Source: Prorocentrum cordatum (taxonomy: Eukaryota > Sar > Dinophyceae > Prorocentrales > Prorocentraceae). Taken from it: DNA of 62,500 bases. Position numbers and translations under genes: made by a program. A model generated the notes under the pieces. It did no database searches. It had not been told where the DNA came from and worked only from the letters and a program-made list of their open reading frames with translations. The DNA is taken from NCBI GenBank assembly GCA_963575745.1, contig CAUYUJ010015283.1, positions 459,910-522,409 on the forward strand. Reading direction: 5' to 3'. Below are positions 34,701-47,102 of the stretch, in pieces; the first letter of the stretch is position 1; every line of letters starts with the position of its first letter.

Positions 34701-37700
34701 CCGCGCTAAGCAGTGGTGAGGCTTTGTTCAGGAGGCAGTGCAGGCAGGAGCAGGTCGAGCCCACCAGTGCACTAAGCCCCCAGTGGGCTGGCGCCCTGTG
34801 GTACCCCGACAAGGACAAGCACCTCCTGGGCCCTCAGACCTCATTGAGCAGAACCTCCAGGACTGGGAACGCATATGGGACTCCAGTGGCTCCAACAGGC
34901 CCCTTGAAGATCCAGAAGGTGTGTCCCAGAAGCTGAAAGACATGTTGAAGGACCTCCCCAGCCCCATCATGAGCTTCAGCCCTGACGAGATCAGATCGGC
35001 CGCTAGCAATATTAAAGCGTGGGCGGCTCACGGTGTGGACAGGCCCAGACTTCGTGATTTTCTTCTTCTTTCAGATCCGTGTTTGAAAGCTTTGAATGCG
35101 TTGTGGGGCTGGATGCTCCGCGATGGGATGATGCCGTCTCAGATTTCGCTTACTTTGCAGCCAGCCGCGCCCATGCCTGATGACGACGGTCATCGGCTCA
35201 TCGCACTGTTGAACATGACTTTCCGTCTTTGGAGCAGGTGCATTAGAGGTGTAGCAGCGAAATGGGAGTTGGATCACCAGGGGTTTTTCGTATGGGACTG
35301 AAAGGAAAGCATGTGAGAGAGCGGTTTGGGAGCAAGCATTTGCAGCAGAACATGCGTCGATAAACCGTTTTGATGTTGCGAATGCGCTGATTGACTTTAC
35401 CAAAGCGTACGAGGAGGTGAAGCACCTTCAGCTATTGTCTGCTGCTCGGCAGCGCAGTTCCCCCTTCTACCACCTGCGCCTCTGCCTGGCCCTGTATTAT
35501 TGCCCGCGCGTGCTCCTCATGGACCTCCTCGTTTCTAGGCCCGCAGTGGTGTATGCAACTATCTTGGCTGGTTGCGGATATGCTACGACACTGTTACGGG
35601 TTCTTATCACTGCTGATCTTGATAGCTTGGTTCGTACACACAGCTTGTGCAGGTTCTTTAACGTGGTCGATGACATCACGATTCAGGTAATTGCAACCGT
35701 CAAGTCAGTCAGGGACTCGGCCGTTAAGGCCACGCGCGACCTCTGCAACAGGCTCGAGGCCAGGCAGCTGATAATATCCAGCAGTAAAGGCAAAGTGTGT
35801 GCTTCTACTGCCGAACTGTCAGTTGGCATATGTGCAGGGCTTAAGGCGTGGGGATTCCAATCGGCGCATACGGTTCGGAATCTTGGGCGCGATTACTCGC
35901 TTCGGGGTCGTGCCGCTCGCATCGAGGAGACTCGGATCCGAAAGATCAGGTTGAGAGCTTGTCGTTTCCGTTCGCTGAAATCCCAGTTCAAAAAGCTAAC
36001 TTCGGTCTCTCGCACGGGCGCCCTCCCGGCTGGCAGTTACGGAATTGGCGTGATGGGAGTTTCCGGCAAGCGCTTGCAGCACCTCAGATCTGCAGTGGCT
36101 GAAGGTATTTTTGGACCAGCTCGAGGGCGGACAAGAACTATCCACTTTGCGCTCTCGGGCAATGAGGCTGCCGATCCAGTGTATATCGGCAATTCGGCTC
36201 CATTGGTGTTCTGGGGTAAGGCTTTCTGGGGCTCGTGGGCCCCCCCAGCAGCAGATGGGGCAGGTCTTCAGGTTCTACCTTCAGAAGTTTCCAGAGCTTT
36301 CCTGGGCTGAGGTCCGCGGTCCCACGGGGGCTGTCGTGTGCACGCTCCAGAGGATTCGTTGGGTTCCTGAGAGTTATTCCAAGTGGTTTATGCCGACCGA
36401 GATGCCGATCGATCTCAGTCAGCTTAGGAGCCGCAGCCTCAAGCGCCTCGTGGACCTGGCAACTAAGGATGTATCTGCCGGTGACCTGCAGTGGGGGCAT
36501 GGCGGCGCCACCAGCTCCAGGCCCATGCTCGAGCCCATTGCCCAGGTCTGCGAGGAGCTCAGGAAGAAAGGTGAGGCCTTGGAGGCTTCGTTGTTGGCTA
36601 CCCATGTTTCTGGAGGATTGGCCACGCAGCTGGAGTTATATCAGGATCGACGGGTTCTGATTGGGGCTTGCCAAGTGTGCGGTTGTCCTGAAGGGGGTAG
36701 GTTTCACAGAATGTTTGGGCGCCCTGGGAACCAACTGTTTAGACGAGGCCAAGGTTTTGAAAAGGGGCTGCCTGCATGGGAACGTGGGGGCCCTAATGAC
36801 CCCTTCCTCACTCGCTGCCTCCTTACCTCCCCCACCATAAGGTCCCCCGTCCCCAAGACTCTGGACAGGTGGAGGTGGATCGTTCCGCCGCCTGACGGAT
36901 TCGTTTCAGGTAAGATTTGCTCCGATGGCTCCGCCTTAGCGCCCAAGGTCAGGCACCATAGTAGAGCAGGATGGGCTTTCGCCATGATGAATGATGCTGG
37001 GGACCTCTTGGCCAGTGCGTCAGGACCGCCCCCCCACCCCTTACAGGATATATATGGGGCTGAACTTTACGCTGTGCTCATGATCCTCAGGCATGCAGGG
37101 CCTGGAGATCGTGAATTAGGCATCGATTGTGAAGCTCTTATCTCGGTTTGGTCCCGAGGGTGTCTCCAGGACTGTGCGGATTTGCCCTTTCGGTGAGTTT
37201 TGGGAAGAAGTTGTTGGGCGGATTTTGGACCGAGGCCCAGAAACCGCCACTTTCTTCAAGGTGCCTGCTCACAAGAGTAGGTGGCGTGCAGAGGCTCTAG
37301 GATGTCCAGCCTGGGGGTGGCATGGCAATCGCGCCGTCGATTATTTGTCCAGGCAGGCTGCCCGCGAGGTCCCCCACTCGCGGCGCCTCCAGGACCTGGG
37401 GGCCAGGCAGGCCGAGCGCCTCGCCTCCCTTGCTCGCTATACGGCGAGGATTCTCGGACATTGGTCGCGGCGTCGTTTTCCTGATGTAGAGCATTGTGAG
37501 GCTAGGCCCAGGGCGAAACCCAACGAGCTGCTCATAGTGCCGAACCCGAACGGTCATCAGGTTCAGCACTGTGGCAAGGGATTTGCCTGTGCGATCTGTT
37601 TGTCCCGTTCGAGGACATGCACGGGGCTGGTCTTAACTAGTTGCACGGGTATCCCCAAGCTAATTCGTCAGGCGCACTCGACCCATCGACTTTGGGGGAG

Positions 37701-38410
37701 TCTCGAGTCCGTCCAGAATCAGCGTTCGTACCATTTTGCGGTGTGTGGGTGTTTTGGCAGAGCTAAGATCTTGAAGTTGGGTGCGAGGTGCCCCGGGCAT
37801 CCAGCAAATCGAGATGCTGCCAATAGTCTGTCCATCCTGACGCGGGGGATTGACCCCTCCACCAAGACATATTTCGGCCGCAGCATCCCCATTCAGGGAG
37901 GCTGAGGTTGCTGTGTTTGCCCCAGTTATGTTGCCCACTCTGGCCCGATTCGCTCTCGCTCTCTGCTGCTGGTCTCACACCGTGGGCTCATGTAGTTTAA
38001 AGGCGGAAAAGCTGAAAAGGAGGAGGAGGAGGAGGAGGCAGAGGAGGAGCAGGAATAATAAGACGACGGGAGAAGACCAATAACATTCATCAGAAGAGTT
38101 AAGAATAATACTGAGAAAACTGGTAAGAAAGAGAATAGCAATACTAACAATACTATTCATAAGAAGAGGAATACTACTAGGAGGATGAGGGGGAGGAGCC
38201 GCTGGACGAGGAGGAGGAGGAGAACGCGAAGGAGGAGGCGGAGGAGGAGGAGGAGCAGGGGGGGGAGGAGAATGAGGAGGAGGAAGAGGAGGAGGAGGGT
38301 GAGGTGGAGGAGGAGGAGAAGGAGGAGTAGGATGAAGAGGAGGAGCAGGAGGAGGAGGAGGAGCGGGAGGCGGAGGAGCGGGAGGGGGAGGGGGAGGAGG
38401 AGAGGGCGGC

Positions 38411-38441
<31 letters not shown>

Positions 38442-41400
38442 GAGGAGGAGGAGGAGGTAAGAGAAAGAGGACATGCTGACGACGCTGCAGTTGCCGCTGA
38501 TGGTAATGGTGGTGCTGCTGCTGCTGCTACTGCTGTTGATGCTGCTGCTGCTGCTGCTGGTGCCGATGGTGTTGATGGCGATGATGCTGGTGCTGCTGCT
38601 GATGATGATGATGGTGATGCTGATGATGCTGATTTTGATGGTAGGATGGTAATCATGAGGATGCTGATAGTGATGTTTATGTTGATGTTATGATGGTGGT
38701 GGTGATGGTGCTGGTGCTGGTGATAGTGATGTTGATGGTGATGGTGATGGTGGTGATGGTGATGGTGATGGCGATGCTGACGTGATGGTGATGCTGATGG
38801 TGATGGTGATGGTGATGTTGATGGTGGTAGTGATGTTGCTGATGATTATGCTAACCATAGTGCTGATTATGACGATGGTGCTGGTGATGGCGCTTCCGAT
38901 GACGATGCTGATAATGACGATGCCGCTGGCGATGACGACGGTTTCGAGGATGACGACAACGACCGTGACGACGATACCGATAATGCCGCTGCTTCTGCTG
39001 ATCACGGCGGTGGTGGCGATGCCGATGCTGATGGTGTTCATGATGACGATGATGCTGCTCATGATGATGCGGATGCTGATGACGATGCTGATGCTGATGG
39101 TGATGACGCTGATGCTGGTTTCTGCTGCTGCTGATGATGATGCTGCTGATGATCATGATATTGATGCTGGTGTCAATGATGGTGTTGGGGATGGCGATGC
39201 TACTGGTGATGATCATGCAGGCGATGATGAAGCATACGATAATGGTGATTCGGCTTGTGTTGATGATGCTGATGTTGATGCGGTTGGTGATGCTTGTGCT
39301 GATGATGATGACGATGCTGCTGGCGATGATGGTGATGACGATTATGTTCACGGTGGTGCTGATGATGATGATGATGGCGATGCTGACGGTGGTGTCACTG
39401 ATCGGAGATTGAAACATATACATTGCCAGGTGCGGGTTGTTTTTTTCAATCCGACGACTTTTTGAGGGTCGGGGACGACGTCGGGGTGGTGTGGTGTATA
39501 CTCCTCTCCCGTTCCCCAGGCGAAACAACGAAACATGTATACACCGGGGTCCCGTATACACCAGGATCCGCGTTCCTGTGCGAATTTCAGCGCAGGGTCG
39601 GAACACGCGTCGGTGTATAGAGTTCGTGTCCCTAAATGACGCAGACGCGATGCTGATGTTGATGATGAGGAGGAAGACTACGATGGACAGGGTGCGAGTG
39701 ATGGTGGTGATGATGCTCATGATGTTACTGATAATGATGATATTGATGATGATGTTGATGATGATGATGGGACATGATGATGATGACTATGATGATGATG
39801 CTGATGATGATGCTGACGATCATGATGATGATGCTGATGATTCCGATGATGGTGCTGATGATGATGATGTTGATGATGCTGATGCTGATGATGATGATGA
39901 TGTTGCTGATGATGCTACTGCTTATGATGATGAGGATGATGATGATGATGATTAGTGAGTAGTGGGTAGTGGGTGATGCGTAGTTCGTAGTGCGTAGTGA
40001 GTAGTGAATAGTGAGTGGTGAGTAGTGAGTAGTGGGTAGCGAGTGAGTAGTGAGTAGTGAGTAGTGAGTAGCGAGTAGTGAGTAGTGAGGAGCGAGTAGG
40101 GCGTAGTGAGTAGTGAGTAGAGAGTAGTCAGTAGTGAGTAGTGGATAGTGATTAGTGAGTAACGAGTAGGGGGTAGCGAGTAGTGAGTAGCGAGTAGGGA
40201 GTAGGGAATAGGGAGTTGTGTGCAGTGGGTAGTAAGAAGTGGGTAGCGAATAGTGGGTAGTGAGTAGCGATTGGTGATTCGTGGGTAGTGAGTAGTGACT
40301 AGTGACTGGTGAGTTGTGACTAGTGACTAGAGATTACGTAGTGACTAGTGGGTAGGGAGTAGTAAGTAGTGAGTAGTGAATAGTGAGTAGCGGGGAGTGA
40401 GTGGTGAGTATTGAGTAGCGAGTATGCGAGTAGCGAGTAGTGAGTACTGAGTACTGTGTAGTCAGTTTTTGTGTAGGGAGTAGTGAGTAGCGAGTAGCGA
40501 GTAGTGGGTAGTGAGTAGTGATTTGTGGGCAATGAGTAGTTAGTAGTGAGTAGTGAGTAGTGGATAGTGGGTAGTGGGTGGTGGGTAGTGAGTGGTGATT
40601 AGTGATTAGTGAGTAGCGAGCAGGGAGTAGTGAATAGTGCTTAGTGAGTAGTGAGTATTGAGTAGTGGGTAGTGTGGAGCGAGTAGTGAGTAGTGAGTAG
40701 GGAGGAGGGAGTAGTGAGTAGGGAGTAGTGAGTAGCGAGTAGTGGGTGGTGGGTAGTGAGTAGTGCATAGTGAGTAGTGAGTCGTGAGTAGTGAGTAGGG
40801 GGTAGTGAGAAGTGAGTAGCGAATAGCGAGTAGTCCGTAGTGGGTAGTGAGTAATGAGTAGTGAGTACTCATTGGGGCTGGGGTTCGTGGTAGGGGTTAG
40901 GATTAGGGGTTTGGGTTAGGGTGAGGACTAGGGGTAGGGGTGGCGGGGGTCGGGGTCGGGTTCCGGACTCAGGGGGCGGCGTGGCGAAAAGGTCGGGGGG
41001 GGGGGGGGTCGGACCCCCCCCCCTTTGAAAGGGGGGGGGGGGGGGGGTACCCGACGACGGGTCGGGGAAAGGGGGGGAGGGGGGGGGGCTCCCCGACGAC
41101 GGATCGGGGGGGAAGGGGGGGAGGGGGGGGGGGTCTCCCCCCCCCCCTTGGGGAGATCCAGCGGCGCACCCTCGATGATTAGGATGAGGAGGATGGGGAG
41201 GATGATGGTGAGCACGGATGGAGGGAGGGAAGGAGGGAGGGAGAGAGGGAGGGCGGAGGGGAAGGAGAGGAGGAGGAGGAGACATATGAGAAGGAGGAGG
41301 AGGCGGAAGAGGAGAAGGAGGAGGATGAGGCGAAAGACACGGACGAGGAAGAAGACGGAGAGGAGGAGGTGGAGGAAGAGAGAAGAGGGAGGAGGAGGAA

Positions 41401-41936
41401 GAGGATGTTGACGGTGGTAATGTTGATGATGGTGATGAGTCCACTGGTTGCTGATGGTGTGGTGGTGACGACTGCGCTGATGAGGATGTGGAGATGATTA
41501 TCCTGAGAATGATGATGGTGCTGCTGCTGATGATGCTGATGATGATGGTGATTATGATGATGATGTTGATGGTGTTCATGCTGCTGATGCTGATGATGGT
41601 GATGCTGGTGGACATGATGATGACGATGGTGATGCGGATGATGCTGATTCCGATGATGGTGATGTTGACGATATTCACGATGCTGATATTGATGCTGATG
41701 GTGATGGTGATGATGTTGATGATGATTATGCTCATGCTGATGCAGCTGAGTTTGATGATGCTGCTGATGATGATGCTGAATATGCTTTGCACGAAGATGT
41801 TGATGATGCTGTTGTTGATGCCGATGATGTGATTGAGGTTGACGACGATGATGATGGCGATGCTGATGATGTTGATGATGATGCTGATGTTGATGCTGCT
41901 GATGATGGTGCTGTTGTCGATGAGGATGTTGATGAC

Positions 41937-41991
<55 letters not shown>

Positions 41992-42203
41992 TTGCTGATG
42001 ATGATGTTGCTGATGATGATGATGCTTTTGATGATAATGGTGATGTTGTTGCTGATAATGCTGATGCTGACGAGGATGATGATTAAGCTGATGCTGCTGA
42101 TGTTGGTTATGCTGATTATGATGATAGTGATGATAATAATGATCATGATGATGATGCTGATGATGATGATGTTGATGATGATGCTGCTGCTGCTGCTGAT
42201 GCT

Positions 42204-42234
<31 letters not shown>

Positions 42235-45200
42235 ACGATGATGATGTTGACGATGATGATGACGAGGTGGAGGAGGAGGAGCAGGTGGAGGAAAAGGAAG
42301 AGGAGGAACGGGAGGCGGAGGAGGATGATGATGAGGAGGAGGAGGGTAAGCGGGACGAGCAGGAGGAGGAGGAGGAGGAGGAGCAGCAGGAGGAGGCGCA
42401 GCAGGACGAGGGGGAGGAGGAGGAGGAGGAGGAGGAGGAGGAGGAGGAGGAGGAGGAGGAGGAGGAGGAGGAGGAGGAGGAGGAGGAGGAGGAGGAGGAG
42501 GAGGAGGAGGAGGAGGAGGAGGAGGAGAGAGGGAGGCAGGGAGTGAGGGAGGGAGAGGGGGGGGAGGGAGAGGGATGGGGGAGGGAGGTGGAGGCGGAGG
42601 CGGAGGCGGAAGAGGAGGAGGAGGAGGAGGAGGAGCAGGACGAGGAGGAGGAGGAGGAGCAGGACGAGGAGGAGGAGGAGGAGGAACAGGAGGAGGAGCA
42701 GGAGGTGGAGCAGGAGCAGGCGGTGGCGGCGGAGGAGAGGGAGGAGGAGAGGGAGGAGAAGGAGGAGGAGGAGGAGGACGAGAAGGAGGAGGAGGAGGAG
42801 GTGGAGGGGGAGGAGGAGGAGGAGGAGGAGGAGGAGGAGGAGGAGAGATGAGGATCGCCTGCCCTCTTCAGCTGTGGGGGTACATCATTCGGAAGGAGCC
42901 CCAAAGGAGAAGAGAGGAGGGAGAGGCCATGCCCCCACGTGGGGGAATGCTCGGATAATGCGGGTGGTTCAGTCAGCGCCCGTCTGGATCCGGCAGGGCC
43001 CGTCTATTTCGTGGCAAGTTTTTGTTCAGGGTTGGGCCAGTGCGCTTGCCATCGGAGTTTTCTGCCACAGTGTTTCCAATTTCGGCTTTCTGTGGGGCAT
43101 CATGTTTTTTTGTATCGTGTGTCTGGCGGCAGCTCCGAAGCGCGCAGGTTCAAGATGGGGCAGTTCGAGCTAGCAGTCAGGTATCACAACAAGCACCTTG
43201 AGCTGGCGGACCAGCGGGACCGTATGGTGGCCCACACCAACCTGGGCATAGCTTTCCAGGCGCTCTGCATATTTGCTCTGATCATCTGTCGCGGTCGAGT
43301 TCTGACGTATTGAAGCGCAGGAGTCCGACCAGTATTATCGGCTCTGCCGTGCTTCGCGCGTGTCTGGACTATGTTAGCATCGTGCCTGCGCCTTGCTTTG
43401 GCATCGCGTGTTGGCTGCCTTCGGACCCCAGGAGCCCAGCGCAAGCATCCATCGCGCATGCGCGCCTGGTGAAACGTTCTCCCTTTTCCTTTCTCCTCCA
43501 CCTTCCCCCCCACGCCCACCACGTTCGCTCGCCTCCGTCTCCGGCTCCGCCTCGCTGCTCCCACGCCCGGCGGCTTCGGTGCATACGGCTGGCGTTGGAA
43601 CAGTCAGCGTACGACGTGGCGCCACCAGCCCGCATTTTTTCGACGCTGTCCCCCACTTTGGGGATAGCATGCTCCGAAGAGGCCCTGGCAGGGGGACAGC
43701 GTTCACAGAGGGGGCCCTCGCGGGGGGGATCGCCTCACGGGGACCGCGTGCTTCTCGGAATCCGATGATGCAACGCCCATCGTAAGGGCCGCACACCTGC
43801 CTTCCCCGCGTCCTCCTCCGCGCTCGCCTCAGCGTTCACCTGGAAAACTCTTGGACCTTCTTCGAGGCCCCATCGGAGGCCTCTTGGCCCTTCTTGGGGC
43901 TCTCTTGGGAGCCCCGAGGGCAGCGCCCAGGAGCAAAACCGTTTCTGATACTGCCTTGCCGTAGATCGGCCGGGGCTCTTTTCGTTCGGCGCCAAGGGGC
44001 GGCACGCGCGCGCGAACAAGAAATTTTCTACAGCTGTTGCCCGAGATCTAGCACGCTTCTGACCCATTGGACCAGCGAGTTCTTGAAACGTTTGGAGAGC
44101 CCCCATGTTAATCGCTGACTGTTCAGATGCTTTGAACTGAGACGTCTGGAGCTTGTGAACGTTTGGAATGTGGTGAATGTTCGGGAAGTTCGTCGCTGGA
44201 AGAACGGAGAGTGTGGAATGGTTCAGTTCGGATGCAACTCTTGGGAGGTCAAATTCTGTTTTTGCCCTGGTCCAAAATCTGGCCTCATCCCGTTTAATCT
44301 CAGAGCCCCGAATCATCAGGGGTAACTCGGGTCAGGGATAACTCGGGTTCGTTTTTCGGGATTCCGAACCCGAGTTACCCCGGACCCGAGTTACCCCGGA
44401 TATCTCGGGCGTCCAGAGCCCCGAATCATCAGGGGTAACTCGGGTCAGGGCTAACTCGGGTTCGTTTTTCGGGAACCCAAACCCGAGTTACCCCGGACCC
44501 GAGTTACCCCGGATAACTCGGGCGCCCGATAATCCCACTTCATCCCGCTTAATCTGGCTTAATCCCGCTCAATCCCGCTTAATCCGGCTTGATCCGAGGC
44601 CCACTCTGGCATAACAGCCCCCCAATGGGGCTTAATCCTTTTTAATATTTCCGGCGAAAACCTGCCAGTAGTTGTCTCCTAAGTTAAGAAGCGGCGGAAC
44701 ACGGGGAAGTTTGGAATGTTTGTGAAGTTCGGTGCGTGGGGAATCTAATTCTTCATTAGATGAACAGTGGTTCCGTCCCTGTGAGCGCACTCTTGATTTG
44801 CTTTCGCGGTCCGCTTCTGCTTTGAGCCATAATTTGGCCTTCTGGGTTGCCCCGAAGGGCACAGGCAGGAAGGGAACACGTGGCACACCATGCGAGGATG
44901 GGGCAGCAGAGCTAGAACAGGCGATGGGCATGCACGAACATGCGGCGGTGCACCACCAGCACGCCGTCGACCACGCCAACCGCATGGGCGCCAAGGACCT
45001 CTGCCCCCACCCCTCCCCGCAGCCGCCCCCGTGGGAGGCCCGGGCGAGCGCCGTTAGTCTGCAGGCTGCCGCTGAGGCTTCGCCGCCGCAGCCAGTCGGG
45101 CGGATGCCTTGGGGCGCCGTCCGCAGGCCAGGGGGCCAGAGCACGGAGTAAGCTGCGCACCCGCTCGTCCACGCCCGCTTGTTCATGATGCAAGGCGCAC

Positions 45201-47070
45201 CCTTGCACCGGTCAGAAATCTTAAGGGAAGGCAGTCGCTCTCATGGACTCCAGACTTCGCTTCAGAGAACCAAGAGGCTGCACTGGACCCTGGGCGCTTC
45301 CTTGAACCTCCTCCTCCCGTGGAAGTTTCGTGTACCTGGGCCTGGGCTACTGATCAGACACACGCTTGGAGGTGTGCTCGTAGTTGCGATCAACTCCCAC
45401 TCTCAACCCTGTCGGTCGGATGCCCCCTGAAGCGGGAGGTCACGTTCCGCTCATAAGAAAAACCGCGCATGCTGATGATTTCTCTTTCAATCTGAATGTT
45501 CTGTCGTGTTCGTTGTGGCATGCGCGCGAAGTGACAAACGCTGCCGTCGCACCAGCGCCCACGTGGAGCGTTCCTGCAACTCAGCTCCTGCTTGCGCGCG
45601 GCGTGCGCCCCATGAGGCCGCGCCAGGGCGGGCGAGCGAGTTGTCGCCCTCGCCCCAGCGCCGAGCCTTGGGAGGAGGAGTGAGGAGGAGGAGGAGGAGG
45701 AGGAGGAGGAGGAGGAGGAGGAGGAGGAGGAGGAGGAGCAGGTTTGCTCTCGCTTTGGCGCAGGGCATGTTTTGCGTTCGCCGGCGCTGCCGGACACGGC
45801 GGGGGGCGCGCGAGCGAGCGGGCCGCTGCTTGCCCTCGAAGGGGGCTACGTTCGGATGCAACTCCTGAGAGGTCAAAGTCTGTTTTTGCCCTGGTCCGGA
45901 ATCCGGCTTCATCCGGCTCAATCCGGCTCAATCCCGCTTTATCTGGCTCAATCCCGCTTAATCCGGCTAAATCCCGCTCAATCCGAGGCCCTTTCTGGCG
46001 TAACAGCCCCGCATTGGGGCTCAATCTTCTTTGATTTTTCCGACGGAGACCTCCCAGCAGTTGCTTCCTCATGCTACGGGAAGAATGGCTACGACGACCG
46101 ACAGATGTATAAAACAAATAAAACGCTTGTATTTGAACAGACCACAAACAATAACGAACACCGACAGTTGTCCCTGTTCCTTTTGAACAGGCCTCGCTGT
46201 CGGTGTCCTCGCAGAGGTTTTCCAGTCGAGACAGGCGCCGGGCTGCCCAACCGCGGCCGCCGTCGGCTTGGGATAACGTTTGCTGTCGTGCATCGTGCCC
46301 GTCTGGGCGTCCAGCCTCAAAGCCCAGGCTCTCTCCCTCAAAGTTGCATTCCTGCGTGGGCTCGGCACGCCAATTCCCTCGCCAGGTCGTCGGGAGCGCG
46401 AGCGCTCCCGTGGGCGGAACGTTGCCTTCGCCTCGAAGCCCAGGGGCCCAGATCCTTCCTAGACGCTGCGATTCCACTTGCGCACGGCGCACTTTCTCAT
46501 GTGCCAGGGCGTCCGCAGCGGCAGGGTCATGCGCGAGGAAGCGCTTTCCAGTGCTTGGTGGGAGCGCGTGCCAATCCCAGCGTCAGTCATGTCCATCTTG
46601 ATACGTAGCCTAGGGCAGCAATCACGTTGGAGTGGGCGGGTTGCGCCAACTCGCCCAGCTGGCTAGCTTTACCAATGCTCGTGAGAATTCGTACTGATTC
46701 AAATTTCGTCATCTGTTCGTATGCCCCCTTGTACTTGCTCTTGCTTTCTGTCTGCTGGTACTCATGCCCACTTACACCATCTCGCAGTCGATACACTGAT
46801 ATCTATATCTATCGTGTTCTCTGCCCTTTTTTTGTTTCTCTCTCTCTCTCGCTTCCTCTGTGAGTATGTGGGTACATGACTAATCATGTCTGCTTGTCCG
46901 TCCTTGTCTCTGTCTGTCTGTGTCACGAGCCTCCTGATCACCGCATGCTGGTAGCAGGCAGCACATTTTGGGCGTGGCGGAGGAAGGCCTACCAGGTGTG
47001 TATCACAGGCCTGTTAGGAGCAGCGCTGGTGTGACCTGTTGGACAGAACGCCCGCTTGGGAAGTGGACGG

Positions 47071-47102
<32 letters not shown>

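Larger units (their letters stand above)
31976..38010 (+). mobile_element. Decayed LINE retrotransposon (EN-RT-RNase H)
   Basis: The element starts at the SL sequence and carries an ORF1-like protein, then an ORF2 with an APE-type endonuclease, reverse transcriptase, RNase H and a cysteine-rich tail. It ends in about 100 bases of 3' sequence before a (GGA)n tract. RNase H plus APE endonuclease places it with I/R1/Tad-type LINEs as a class; the exact clade is not determined. At least five frame changes and one in-frame stop show that it is inactive. It lies in sense orientation in TPR intron 2. Confidence 0.9.
30107..43147 (+). other. TPR intron 2 (GT-AG), about 13.0 kb
   Basis: A very long intron containing hairpins (30155-30331), a foldback element, a decayed LINE with an SL at its 5' end, and about 4.8 kb of GGA, GAT and heptamer arrays with telomere-like and poly-G patches. 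It ends aagcgcgcag|GTTC. Confidence 0.65.
43260..44896 (+). other. TPR intron 3 (GC-AG), about 1.6 kb
   Basis: Contains repeat R2 copy 2 (43659-43746), a short cttggaggcc-type patch (43850-43920), R5 copy 2 and its palindromic tandem. It ends acaccatgcgag|GAT with only a weak pyrimidine tract, so the acceptor is less certain than the others. Confidence 0.5.

Noticed and set aside
40869-42146. 425-residue minus-strand frame rich in I, S and P
   Set aside because: It is a translation of GAT and GGA arrays and poly-G tracts.
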